A DNA stretch of 64,000 nt. Source: Aradus depressus (taxonomy: Eukaryota > Arthropoda > Insecta > Hemiptera > Aradidae). Under the pieces are notes generated by a model. That model was not told the DNA's origin and searched no databases. It worked only from the letters and a program-made list of their open reading frames with translations. Position 1 is the first letter of the stretch, and each line of letters begins with the position of its first letter. Below are positions 50,801 through 62,800 of the stretch, piece after piece. The position numbers and the translations under genes are program-made. The stretch covers positions 9,092,249 to 9,156,248 of the forward strand of contig OY759223.1 in assembly GCA_963662175.1 (NCBI GenBank), in the 5' to 3' direction.

Positions 50801-53800
50801 AAGGGGAGCCAGATGAAGCGCCTGAAGAAGGGGAGCCAGATGAAGAGCCTGAAGGAGAAGAGCCAGACGAAGTGCCTGAAGAAGGGGAGCCTGAAGGAGA
50901 AGAGCCAGACGAAGAGGCTGAAGGAGAAGAGCCAGACGAAGAGCCTGAAGAAGGGGAGCCAGACGAAGAGCCTGAAGAAGGGGAGCCAGATGAAGAGCCT
51001 GAAGGAGAAGAGCCAGACGAAGAGCCAGAAGAAGAAGGGCCAGACGAAGAGCCTGAAGAAGGGGAGCCAGATGAAGAGCCTGAAGGAGAAGAGCCAGACG
51101 AAGAGCCTGAACAAGGGGAGCCAGACGAAGAGCCTGAAGGAGAAGGACCAGACGAAGAGCCTGAAGAAGGGAAGCCAGACGAAGAGCCTGAAGGAGAAGG
51201 GCCAGACGAAGAGCCTGAAGAAGGGGAGCCAGATGAAGAGCCTGAAGGAGAAGAGCCAGACGAAGAGCCTGAAGAAGGGGAGCCAGATGAAGAGCCTGAA
51301 GAAGGGGAGCCAGACGAAGAGCCTGAAGGAGCAGAGCCAGACGAAGAGCCTGAAGAAGGGGAGCCAGACGAAGAGCCTGAAGGAGAAGAGCCAGACGAAG
51401 AACCTGAAGAAGGGGAGCCAGATGAAGAGCCTGAAGAAGGGGAGCCAGATGAAGAGCCTGAAGGAGAAGAGCCAGACGAAGTGCCTGAAGAAGGGGAGCC
51501 TGAAGGAGAAGAGCCAGACGAAGAGGCTGAAGGAGAAGAGCCAGACGAAGAGCCTGAAGAAGGGGAGCCAGACGAAGAGCCTGAAGAAGGGGAACCAGAT
51601 GAAGAGCCTGAAGGAGAAGAGCCAGACGAAGAGCCTGAAGAAGAAGGGCCAGACGAAGAGCCTGAAGAAGGGGAGCCAGATGAAGAGCCTGAAGGAGAAG
51701 AGCCAGACGAAGAGCCTGAAGAAGGGGAGCCTGACGAAGAGCCTGAAGGAGAAGAGCCAGATGAAGAGCCTGAAGAAGGGGAGCCAGACGAAGAGCCTGA
51801 AGGAGAAGAGCCAGATGAAGAGCCTGAAGAAGGGGAGCCAGACGAAGAGCCTCAAGAAGGGGAGCCAGACGAAGAGCCTCAAGAAGGGGAGCCAGACAAA
51901 GAGCCTGAAGGAGAAGAGCCAGATGAAGAGCCTGAAGAAGGGGAGCCAGACGAAGAGCCTGAAGGAGAAGGGCCAGACGAAGAGCCTGAAGAAGGGGAGC
52001 CAGATGAAGAGCCTGAAGGAGAAGAGCCAGACGAAGAGCCTGAAGAAAGGGAGCCAGATGAAGAGCCTGAAGAAGGGGAGCCAGACGAAAAGCCTGAAGG
52101 AGAAGAGCCAGACGAAGAGCCTGAAGAAGGGGAGCCAGATGAAGAGCCTGAAGGAGAAGAGCCAGACGAAGAACCTGAAGAAGGGGAGCCAGACGAAGAG
52201 CCTGAAGGAGCAGAGCCAGACGAAGAGCCTGAAGAAGGGGAGCCAGACGAAGAGCCTGAAGGAGAAGAGCCAGACGAAGAACCTGAAGAAGGGGAGCCAG
52301 ATGAAGAGCCTGAAGGAGAAGAGCCAGACGAAGAGCCTGAAGAATGGGAGCCAGATGAAGAGCCTGAAGGAGAAGAGCCAGACGAAGTGCCTGAAGAAGG
52401 GGAGCCTGAAGGAGAAGAGCCAGACGAAGAGGCTGAAAGAGAAGAGCCAGACGAAGAGCCTGAAGAAGGGGAGCCAGACGAAGAGCCTGAAGGAGAAGAC
52501 CCAGATGAAGAGCCTGAAGAAGGGGAGCCAGATGAAGAGCCTGAAGGAGAAGAGCCAGATGAAGAGCCTGAAGAAGAGGAGCCAGATGAAGAGCCTGAAG
52601 AAGGGGAGCCAGACGAAGAGCCTGAAGGAGAAGAGCCAGACGAAGAGCCTCAAGAAGGGGAGCCAGACGAAGAGCCTGAAGAAGGGGAGCCAGATGAAGA
52701 GCCTGAAGAAGGGGAGCCAGATGAAGAGCCTGAAGGAGAAGAGCCAGACGAAGAGCATGAAGAAGGAGAGCCAGATGAAGAGCCTGAAGAAGGGGAGCCA
52801 GACGAAGAGCCTGAAGGAGAAGAGCCAGACGAAGAGCCTGAAGAAGGGGAGCCAGATGAAGAGCCTGAAGGAGAAGAGCCAGACGAAGAGGCTGAAGGAG
52901 AAGAGCCAGACGAAGAGCCTGAAGAAGGGGAGCCAGACGAAGAGCCTGAAGAAGGGGAGCCTGACGAAGAGCCTGAAGGAGAAGAGCCAGATGAAGAGCC
53001 TGAAGAAGGGGAGCCAGACGAAGAGCCTGAAGGAGAAGAGCCAGATGAAGAACCTGAAGAAGGGGAGCCAGATGAAGAACCTGAAGAAGGGGAGCCAGAT
53101 GAAGAGCCTGAAGAAGGGGAGCCAGATAAAGAGCCTGAAGGAGAAGAGCCAGACGAAGAGGCTGAAGGAGAAGAGCCAGACGAAGTGCCTGAAGAAGGGG
53201 AGCCAGACGAAGAGCCTGAAGAAGGGGAGCCAGACGAAGAGCCTGAAGGAGAAGAGCCTGAAGAAGGGGAGCCAGACGAAGAGCCTGAAGGAGAAGAACC
53301 AGATGAAGAGCCTGAAGAAGGGGAGCCAGATGAAGAGCCTGAAGGAGAAGAGCCAGACGAAGAGCCTGAAGGAGAAGAGCCAGACGAAGAACCTGAAGAA
53401 GGGGAGCCAGACGAAGAGCCTGAAGGAGAAGAGCCAGACGAGGAGCCTGAAGGAGAAGAGCCAGACGAAGAGCCGGAAGAAGGGGAGCCAGATGAAGAGC
53501 CTGAAGAAGGGGAGCCAGATGAAGAGCCTGAAGAAGGGGAGCCAGACGAAGAGCCTGAAGAAGGGGAGCCAGACGAAGAGCCTGAAGGAGAAGAGCCAGA
53601 TGAAGAGCCTGAAGAAGGGGAGCCAGATGAAGAGCCTGAAGGAGAAGAGCCAGACGAAGAGCCTGAAGAAGGGGAGCCAGACGAAGAGCCTGAAGGAGCA
53701 GAGCCAGACGAAGAGCCTGAAGAAGGGGAGCCAGACGAAGAGCCTGAAGTAGAAGAGCCAGACGAAGAGCCTGAAGAAGGGGAGCCAGACGAAGAGCCTG

Positions 53801-56800
53801 AAGGAGAAGAGCCAGACGAAGTGCCTGAAGAAGGGGAGCCAGGAGAAGAGCCTGAAGAAGGGGAGCCAGACGAAGAGCCTGAAGAAGGGGAGCCAGACGA
53901 AGAGCCTGAAGAAGGGGAGCCAGACGAAGAGCCTGAAGGAGAAGAGCCAGACGAGGAGCCTGAAGGAGAAGAGCCAGACGAAGAGCCTGAAGGAGAAGAG
54001 CCAGACGAAGAGCCTGAAGGAGAAGAGCCAGACGAAGAGCCTGAAGGAGAAGAGCCAGACGAAGAGCCTGAAGAAGGGGAGCCAGACGAAGAGCCTGAGG
54101 AAGGGGAGCCAGACGAAGAGCCTGAAGGAGAAGAGCCTGAAGGAGAAGAGCCAGACGAAGAGCCTGAAGAAGGGGAGCCAGACGAAGAGCCTGAAGAAGG
54201 GGAGCCAGACCAAGAGCCTGAAGAAGGGGAGCCAGATGAAGAGCCTGAAGAAGGGGAGCCAGACGAAGAGCCTGAAGGAGAAGAGCCAGACGAAGAGCCT
54301 GAAGGAGAAGAGCCAGATGAAGAGCCTGAAGGAGAAGAGCCAGACGAAGAGCCTGAAGGAGAAGAGCCAGACGAAGAGCCTGAAGGAGAAGAACCAGATG
54401 AAGAGCCTGAAGAAGGGGAGCCAGATGAAGAGCCTGAAGGAGAAGAGCCAGACGAAGAGCCTGAAGGAGAAGAACCAGATGAAGAGCCTGAAGAAGGGGA
54501 GCCAGATGAAGAGCCTGAAGGAGAAGAGCCAGACGAAGAGCCTGAAGAAGGGGAGCCAGACGAAGAGCCTGAAGGAGAAGAGCCAGACGAAGAGCCTGAA
54601 GAAGGGGAGCCAGACGAAGAGCCTGAAGGAGAAGAGCCAGACGAAGTGCCTGAAGAAGGGGAGCCAGATGAAGAGCCTGAAGGAGAAGAGTCAGACGAAG
54701 TGCCTGAAGAAGGGGAGCCAGATGAAGAGCCTGAAGGAGAAGAGCCAGACGAAGAGCTTGAAGAAGGGGAGCCAGATGAAGACCCTGAAGAAGGGGAGCC
54801 AGACGAAGAGCCTGAAGGAGAAGAGCCAGACGAAGAGCCTGAAGGAGAAGAGCCAGACGAAGAGCCTGAAGAAGGGGAGCCAGATGAAGAGCCAGACGAA
54901 GACCCTGAAGGAGAAGAGCCAGGAGAAGAGCCTGAAGAAGGGGAGCCAGACGAAGAGCCTGAAGGAGAAGAACCAGATGAAGAGCCTGAAGAAGGGGAGC
55001 CAGATGAAGAGCCTGAAGGAGAAGAGCCAGACGAAGAGCCTGAAGGAGAAGAGCCAGACGAAGAACCTGAAGAAGGGGAGCCAGACGAAGAGCCTGAAGG
55101 AGAAGAGCCAGACGAGGAGCCTGAAGGAGAAGAGCCAGACGAAGAGCCTGAAGAAGGGGAGCCAGACGAAGTGCCTGAAGAAGGGGAGCCAGATGAAGAG
55201 CCTGAAGGAGAAGAGCCAGACGAAGAGCTTGAAGAAGGGGAGCCAGATGAAGACCCTGAAGAAGGGGAGCCAGACGAAGAGCCTGAAGGAGAAGAGCCAG
55301 ACGAAGAGCCTGAAGGAGAAGAGCCAGACGAAGAGCCTGAAGAAGGGGAGCCAGATGAAGAGCCTGAAGAAGGGGAGCCAGACGAAGAGCCTGAAGGAGA
55401 AGAGCCAGACGAGGAGCCTGAAGGAGAAGAGCCAGACGAAGAGCCTGAAGGAGAAGAGCCAGACGAAGAGCCTGAAGAAGGGGAGCCAGACGAAGAGCCT
55501 GAAGAAGGGGAGCCAGACGAAGAGCCTGAAGGAGAAGAGCCAGACGAAGAGCCTGAAGAAGGGGAGCCAGATGAAGAGCCAGACGAAGACCCTGAAGGAG
55601 AAGAGCCAGACGAAGAGCCTGAAGAAGGGGAGCCAGACGAAGAGCCTGAAGAAGGGGAGCCAGACGAAGAGCCTGAAGGAGAAGAGCCAGACGAAGAGCC
55701 TGAAGAAGGGGAGCCAGATGAAGAGCCAGACGAAGACCCTGAAGGAGAAGAGCCAGGAGAAGAGCCTGAAGAAGGGGAGCCAGACGAAGAGCCTGAAGGA
55801 GAAGAACCAGATGAAGAGCCTGAAGAAGGGGAGCCAGATGAAGAGCCTGAAGGAGAAGAGCCAGACGAAGAGCCTGAAGGAGAAGAGCCAGACGAAGAAC
55901 CTGAAGAAGGGGAGCCAGACGAAGAGCCTGAAGGAGAAGAGCCAGACGAAGAGCCTGAAGGAGAAGAGCCAGACGAAGAGCCTGAAGAAGGGGAGCCAGA
56001 TGAAGAGCCTGAAGAAGGGGAGCCAGATGAAGAGCCAGACGAAGACCCTGAAGGAGAAGAGCCAGGAGAAGAGCCTGAAGAAGGGGAGCCAGACGAAGAG
56101 CCTGAAGGAGAAGAACCAGATGAAGAGCCTGAAGAAGGGGAGCCAGATGAAGAGCCAGACGAAGACCCTGAAGGAGAAGAGCCAGGAGAAGAGCCTGAAG
56201 AAGGGGAGCCAGACGAAGAGCCTGAAGGAGAAGAACCAGATGAAGAGCCTGAAGAAGGGGAGCCAGATGAAGAGCCTGAAGGAGAAGAGCCAGACGAAGA
56301 GCCTGAAGGAGAAGAGCCAGACGAAGAACCTGAAGAAGGGGAGCCAGACGAAGAGCCTGAAGGAGAAGAGCCAGACGAGGAGCCTGAAGGAGAAGAGCCA
56401 GACGAAGAGCCTGAAGAAGGGGAGCCAGATGAAGAGCCTGAAGGAGAAGAGCCAGACGAAGAGCCTGAAGAAGGGGAGCCAGATGAAGAGCCAGACGAAG
56501 AGGCTGAAGGAGAAGAGCCAGACGAAGAGCCTGAAGAAGAGGACCCAGTTGAAGAGCCTGAAGAAGGGGAGCCAGACGAAGAGCCTGAAGGAGAAGAGCC
56601 AGATGAAGAGCCTGAAGAAGGGGAGCCAGACGAAGAGCCTGAAGGAGAAGAGCCAGACGAAGAGCCTGAAGAAGGGGAGCCAGATGAAGAGCCTGAAGAA
56701 GGGGAGCCAGACGAAGAGCCTGAAGGAGAAGAGCCAGACGAGGAGCCTGAAGGAGAAGAGCCAGACGAAGAGCCTGAAGGAGAAGAGCCAGACGAAGAGC

Positions 56801-59800
56801 CTGAAGGAGAAGAGCCAGACGAAGAGCCTGAAGGAGAAGAGCCAGACGAAGAGCCTGAAGGAGAAGAGCCAGACGAAGAGCCTGAAGGAGAAGAGCCAGA
56901 CGAAGAGCCTGAAGGAGAAGAGCCAGACGAAGAGCCTGAAGAAGGGGAGCCAGACGAAGAGCCTGAGGAAGGGGAGCCAGACGAAGAGCCTGAAGGAGAA
57001 GAGCCTGAAGGAGAAGAGCCAGACGAAGAGCCTGAAGAAGGGGAGCCAGACGAAGAGCCTGAAGAAGGGGAGCCAGACCAAGAGCCTGAAGAAGGGGAGC
57101 CAGATGAAGAGCCTGAAGAAGGGGAGCCAGACGAAGAGCCTGAAGGAGAAGAGCCAGACGAAGAGCCTGAAGGAGAAGAGCCAGATGAAGAGCCTGAAGG
57201 AGAAGAGCCAGACGAAGAGCCTGAAGGAGAAGAGCCAGACGAAGAGCCTGAAGGAGAAGAACCAGATGAAGAGCCTGAAGAAGGGGAGCCAGATGAAGAG
57301 CCTGAAGGAGAAGAGCCAGACGAAGAGCCTGAAGGAGAAGAACCAGATGAAGAGCCTGAAGAAGGGGAGCCAGATGAAGAGCCTGAAGGAGAAGAGCCAG
57401 ACGAAGAGCCTGAAGAAGGGGAGCCAGACGAAGAGCCTGAAGGAGAAGAGCCAGACGAAGAGCCTGAAGAAGGGGAGCCAGACGAAGAGCCTGAAGGAGA
57501 AGAGCCAGACGAAGTGCCTGAAGAAGGGGAGCCAGATGAAGAGCCTGAAGGAGAAGAGTCAGACGAAGTGCCTGAAGAAGGGGAGCCAGATGAAGAGCCT
57601 GAAGGAGAAGAGCCAGACGAAGAGCTTGAAGAAGGGGAGCCAGATGAAGACCCTGAAGAAGGGGAGCCAGACGAAGAGCCTGAAGGAGAAGAGCCAGACG
57701 AAGAGCCTGAAGGAGAAGAGCCAGACGAAGAGCCTGAAGAAGGGGAGCCAGATGAAGAGCCAGACGAAGACCCTGAAGGAGAAGAGCCAGGAGAAGAGCC
57801 TGAAGAAGGGGAGCCAGACGAAGAGCCTGAAGGAGAAGAACCAGATGAAGAGCCTGAAGAAGGGGAGCCAGATGAAGAGCCTGAAGGAGAAGAGCCAGAC
57901 GAAGAGCCTGAAGGAGAAGAGCCAGACGAAGAACCTGAAGAAGGGGAGCCAGACGAAGAGCCTGAAGGAGAAGAGCCAGACGAGGAGCCTGAAGGAGAAG
58001 AGCCAGACGAAGAGCCTGAAGAAGGGGAGCCAGACGAAGTGCCTGAAGGAGAAGAGTCAGACGAAGTGCCTGAAGAAGGGGAGCCAGATGAAGAGCCTGA
58101 AGGAGAAGAGCCAGACGAAGAGCTTGAAGAAGGGGAGCCAGATGAAGACCCTGAAGAAGGGGAGCCAGACGAAGAGCCTGAAGGAGAAGAGCCAGACGAA
58201 GAGCCTGAAGGAGAAGAGCCAGACGAAGAGCCTGAAGAAGGGGAGCCAGATGAAGAGCCAGACGAAGACCCTGAAGGAGAAGAGCCAGGAGAAGAGCCTG
58301 AAGAAGGGGAGCCAGACGAAGAGCCTGAAGGAGAAGAACCAGATGAAGAGCCTGAAGAAGGGGAGCCAGATGAAGAGCCTGAAGGAGAAGAGCCAGACGA
58401 AGAGCCTGAAGGAGAAGAGCCAGACGAAGAACCTGAAGAAGGGGAGCCAGACGAAGAGCCTGAAGGAGAAGAGCCAGACGAGGAGCCTGAAGGAGAAGAG
58501 CCAGACGAAGAGCCTGAAGAAGGGGAGCCAGACGAAGTGCCTGAAGAAGGGGAGCCAGATGAAGAGCCTGAAGGAGAAGAGCCAGACGAAGAGCTTGAAG
58601 AAGGGGAGCCAGATGAAGACCCTGAAGAAGGGGAGCCAGACGAAGAGCCTGAAGGAGAAGAGCCAGACGAAGAGCCTGAAGGAGAAGAGCCAGACGAAGA
58701 GCCTGAAGAAGGGGAGCCAGATGAAGAGCCTGAAGAAGGGGAGCCAGACGAAGAGCCTGAAGGAGAAGAGCCAGACGAGGAGCCTGAAGGAGAAGAGCCA
58801 GACGAAGAGCCTGAAGGAGAAGAGCCAGACGAAGAGCCTGAAGAAGGGGAGCCAGACGAAGAGCCTGAAGAAGGGGAGCCAGACGAAGAGCCTGAAGGAG
58901 AAGAGCCAGACGAAGAGCCTGAAGAAGGGGAGCCAGATGAAGAGCCAGACGAAGACCCTGAAGGAGAAGAGCCAGGAGAAGAGCCTGAAGAAGGGGAGCC
59001 AGACGAAGAGCCTGAAGGAGAAGAACCAGATGAAGAGCCTGAAGAAGGGGATCCAGATGAAGAGCCTGAAGGAGAAGAGCCAGACGAAGAGCCTGAAGGA
59101 GAAGAGCCAGACGAAGAACCTGAAGAAGGGGAGCCAGACGAAGAGCCTGAAGGAGAAGAGCCAGACGAAGAGCCTGAAGGAGAAGAGCCAGACGAAGAGC
59201 CTGAAGAAGGGGAGCCAGATGAAGAGCCTGAAGAAGGGGAGCCAGATGAAGAGCCAGACGAAGACCCTGAAGGAGAAGAGCCAGGAGAAGAGCCTGAAGA
59301 AGGGGAGCCAGACGAAGAGCCTGAAGGAGAAGAACCAGATGAAGAGCCTGAAGAAGGGGAGCCAGATGAAGAGCCAGACGAAGACCCTGAAGGAGAAGAG
59401 CCAGGAGAAGAGCCTGAAGAAGGGGAGCCAGACGAAGAGCCTGAAGGAGAAGAACCAGATGAAGAGCCTGAAGAAGGGGAGCCAGATGAAGAGCCTGAAG
59501 GAGAAGAGCCAGACGAAGAGCCTGAAGGAGAAGAGCCAGACGAAGAACCTGAAGAAGGGGAGCCAGACGAAGAGCCTGAAGGAGAAGAGCCAGACGAGGA
59601 GCCTGAAGGAGAAGAGCCAGACGAAGAGCCTGAAGAAGGGGAGCCAGATGAAGAGCCTGAAGGAGAAGAGCCAGACGAAGAGCCTGAAGAAGGGGAGCCA
59701 GATGAAGAGCCAGACGAAGAGGCTGAAGGAGAAGAGCCAGACGAAGAGCCTGAAGAAGAGGACCCAGTTGAAGAGCCTGAAGAAGGGGAGCCAGACGAAG

Positions 59801-62800
59801 AGCCTGAAGGAGAAGAGCCAGATGAAGAGCCTGAAGAAGGGGAGCCAGACGAAGAGCCTGAAGGAGAAGAGCCAGACGAAGAGCCTGAAGAAGGGGAGCC
59901 AGATGAAGAGCCTGAAGAAGGGGAGCCAGACGAAGAGCCTGAAGGAGAAGAGCCAGACGAAGAGCCTGAAGGAGAAGAGCCAGATGTAGAGCCTGAAGGA
60001 GAAGAGCCAGACGAAGAGCCTGAAGGAGAAGAGCCAGACGAAGAGCCTGAAGGAGAAGAACCAGATGAAGAGCCTGAAGAAGGGGAGCCAGATGAAGAGC
60101 CTGAAGGAGAAGAGCCAGACGAAGAGCCTGAAGGAGAAGAACCAGACGAAGAACCTGAAGAAGGGGAGCCAGACGAAGAGCCTGAAGGAGAAGAGCCAGA
60201 CGAGGAGCCTGAAGGAGAAGAGCCAGACGAAGAGCCTGAAGAAGGGGAACCAGATGAAGAGCCTGAAGAAGGGGAGCCAGATGAAGAGCCTGAAGAAGGG
60301 GAGCCAGACGAAGAGCCTGAAGAAGGGGAGCCAGACGAAGAGCCTGAAAGAGAAGAGCCAGATGAAGAGCCTGAAGAAGGGGAGCCAGACGAAGAGCCTG
60401 AAGGAGAAGGGCCAGACGAAGAGCCTGAAGAAGGGGTACCAGATGAAGAGCCTGAAGTAGAAGAGCCAGACGAAGAGCCTCAAGAGGGGGAGCCAGATGA
60501 AGAGCCTGAAGAAGGAGAGCCAGACGAAGAGCCTGAAGGAGAAGGGCCAGACGAAGAGCCTGAAGAAGGGAAGCCAGATGAAGAGCCTGAAGGAGAAGAG
60601 CCAGACGAAGAGCCTGAAGAAGGGGAGCCAGACGAAGAGCCTGAAGGAGCAGAGCCAGACGAAGAGCCTGAAGAAGGGGAGCCAGACGAAGAGCCTGAAG
60701 GAGAAGAGCCAGACGAAGAGCCTGAAGAAGGGGAGCCAGACGAAGAGCCTGAAGGAGAAGAGCCAGACGAAGTGCCTGAAGAAGGGGAGCCAGATGAAGA
60801 GCCTGAAGAAGGGGAGCCAGATGAAGAGCCTGGAGAAGGGGAGCCAGACGAAGAGCCTGAAGGAGAAGAGCCAGACGAGGAGCCTGAAGGAGAAGAGCCA
60901 GACGAAGAGCCTGAAGGAGAAGAGCCAGACGAAGAGCCTGAAGAAGGGGAGCCAGACGACGAGCCTGAAGGAGAAGAGCCAGACGAAGAGCCTGAAGAAG
61001 GGGAGCCAGATGAAGAGCCAGACGAAGACCCTGAAGGAGAAGAGCCAGACGAAGAGCCTGAAGAAGAGGACCCAGTTGAAGAGCCTGAAGAAGGGGAGCC
61101 AGACGAAGAGCCTGAAGGAGAAGAGCCAGACGAAGAGCCTGAAGAAGAGGACCCAGTTGAAGAGCCTGAAGAAGGGGAGCCAGACGAAGAGCCTGAAGGA
61201 GAAGAGCCAGATGAAGAGCCTGAAGAAGGGGAGCCAGACGAAGAGCCTGAAGGAGAAGAGCCAGACGAAGAGCCTGAAGAAGGGGAGCCAGATGAAGAGC
61301 CTGAAGAAGGGGAGCCAGACGAAGAGCCTGAAGGAGAAGAGCCAGACGAAGAGCCTGAAGAAGGGGAGCCAGATGAAGAGCCTGACGAAGGGAAGCCAGA
61401 CGAAGAGCCTGAAGGAGAAGAGCCAGACGAAGAGCCTGAAGAAGGGGAGCCAGACGAAGAGCCTGAAGGAGAAGAGCCAGACGAAGATCCTGAAGAAGGA
61501 GAGCCAGACGAAGAGCCTGAAGGAGAAGAGCCAGACGAAGAACCTGAAGAAGGGGAGCCAGATGAAGAGCCTGAAGAAGGGGAGCCAGACGAAGAGCCTG
61601 AAGGAGAAGAGCCAGACGAAGAGCCTGAAGAAGGGGAGCCAGACGAAGAGCCTGAAGGAGAAGAGCCAGACGAAGAGCCTGAAGAAGGGGAGCCAGATGA
61701 AGAGCCTGAAGGAGAAGAGCCAGACGAAGTGCCTGAAGAAGGGGAGCCAGATGAAGAGCCTGAAGAAGGGAAGCCAGACGAAGAGCCTGAAGGACAAGAG
61801 CCAGACGAAGAGCCTGAAGAAGGGGAGCCACATGAAGACCCTGAAGAAGGAGAGCCAGACGAAGAGCTTGAAGGAGAAGAGCCAGATGAAGAGCCTGAAG
61901 AAGGGGAGCCAGACGAAGAGCCTGAAGAAGGGGAGCCAGACGAAGAGCCTGAAGGAGAAGAGCCAGATGAAGAGCCTGAAGGAGAAGAGCCAGACGAAGT
62001 GCCTGAAGAAGGGGAGCCAGATGAAAAGCCTGAAGAAGGGGAGCCAGACGAAGAGCCTGAAGAAGGGGAGCCAGACGAAGAGCCTGAAGAAGGGGAGCCA
62101 GACGAAGAGCCTGAAGGAGAAGAGCCAGATGAAGAGCCTGAAGAAGGGGAGCCAGACGAAGAGCCTGAAGGAGAAGGACCAGACGAAGAGCCTGAAGAAG
62201 GGGAGCCAGACGAAGAGCCTGAAGGAGAAGAGCCAGACGAAGAGCCTGAAGAAGGGGAGCCAGATGAAGAGCCTGAAGAAGGGGAGCCAAACGTAGAGCC
62301 TGAAGGAGAAGAGCCAGACGAAGATCCTGAAGAAGGAGTGCCAGACGAAGAGCCTGAAGGAGAAGAGCCAGACGAAGAGCCTGAAGAAGAGGAGCCAGTT
62401 GAAGAGCCTGAAGAAGGGGGGCCAGATGAAGAGCCTGAAGAAGGGGAGCCAGACGAAGAGCCTGAAGAAGGGGAGCCAGACGAAGAGCCTGAAGGAGAAG
62501 AGCCAGATGAAAAGCCTGAACAAGGGGAGCCAGACGAAGAGCCTGAAGGAGAAGGGCCAGACGAAGAGCTTGAAGAAGGGGAGCCAGTTGAAGAGCCTGA
62601 AGAAGGGGGGCCAGATGAAGAGCCTGAAGAAGGGGAGCCAGACGAAGAGCCTGAAGGAGAAGAGCCCAACGAAGAGCCTGAAGAAGGGGAGCCAGATGAA
62701 GAGCCTGAAGAAGGGGAGCCAGACGAAGAGCCTGAAGGAGAAGAGCCAGACGAAGAGCCTGAAGAAGGGGAGCCAGATGAAGAGCCTGAAGGAGAAGAGC

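Noticed and set aside
43963..54213. Minus-strand frames rich in Phe/Trp/Leu (WLPFFRLFV repeats), also at 54,691-57,081 and 58,057-63,009
   Set aside because: Second antisense frame of the same unit. The membrane-like composition is a by-product of reverse-complementing Glu codons (GAA/GAG give TTC/CTC).
43670..62296. Plus-strand Lys/Ser-rich frames (KSLKEKSQT), several of 131-1,917 codons
   Set aside because: Same strand as the true gene but one frame off. Frame 1 is continuous with the MBF2 domain through a splice site, while this frame is broken repeatedly by stops.
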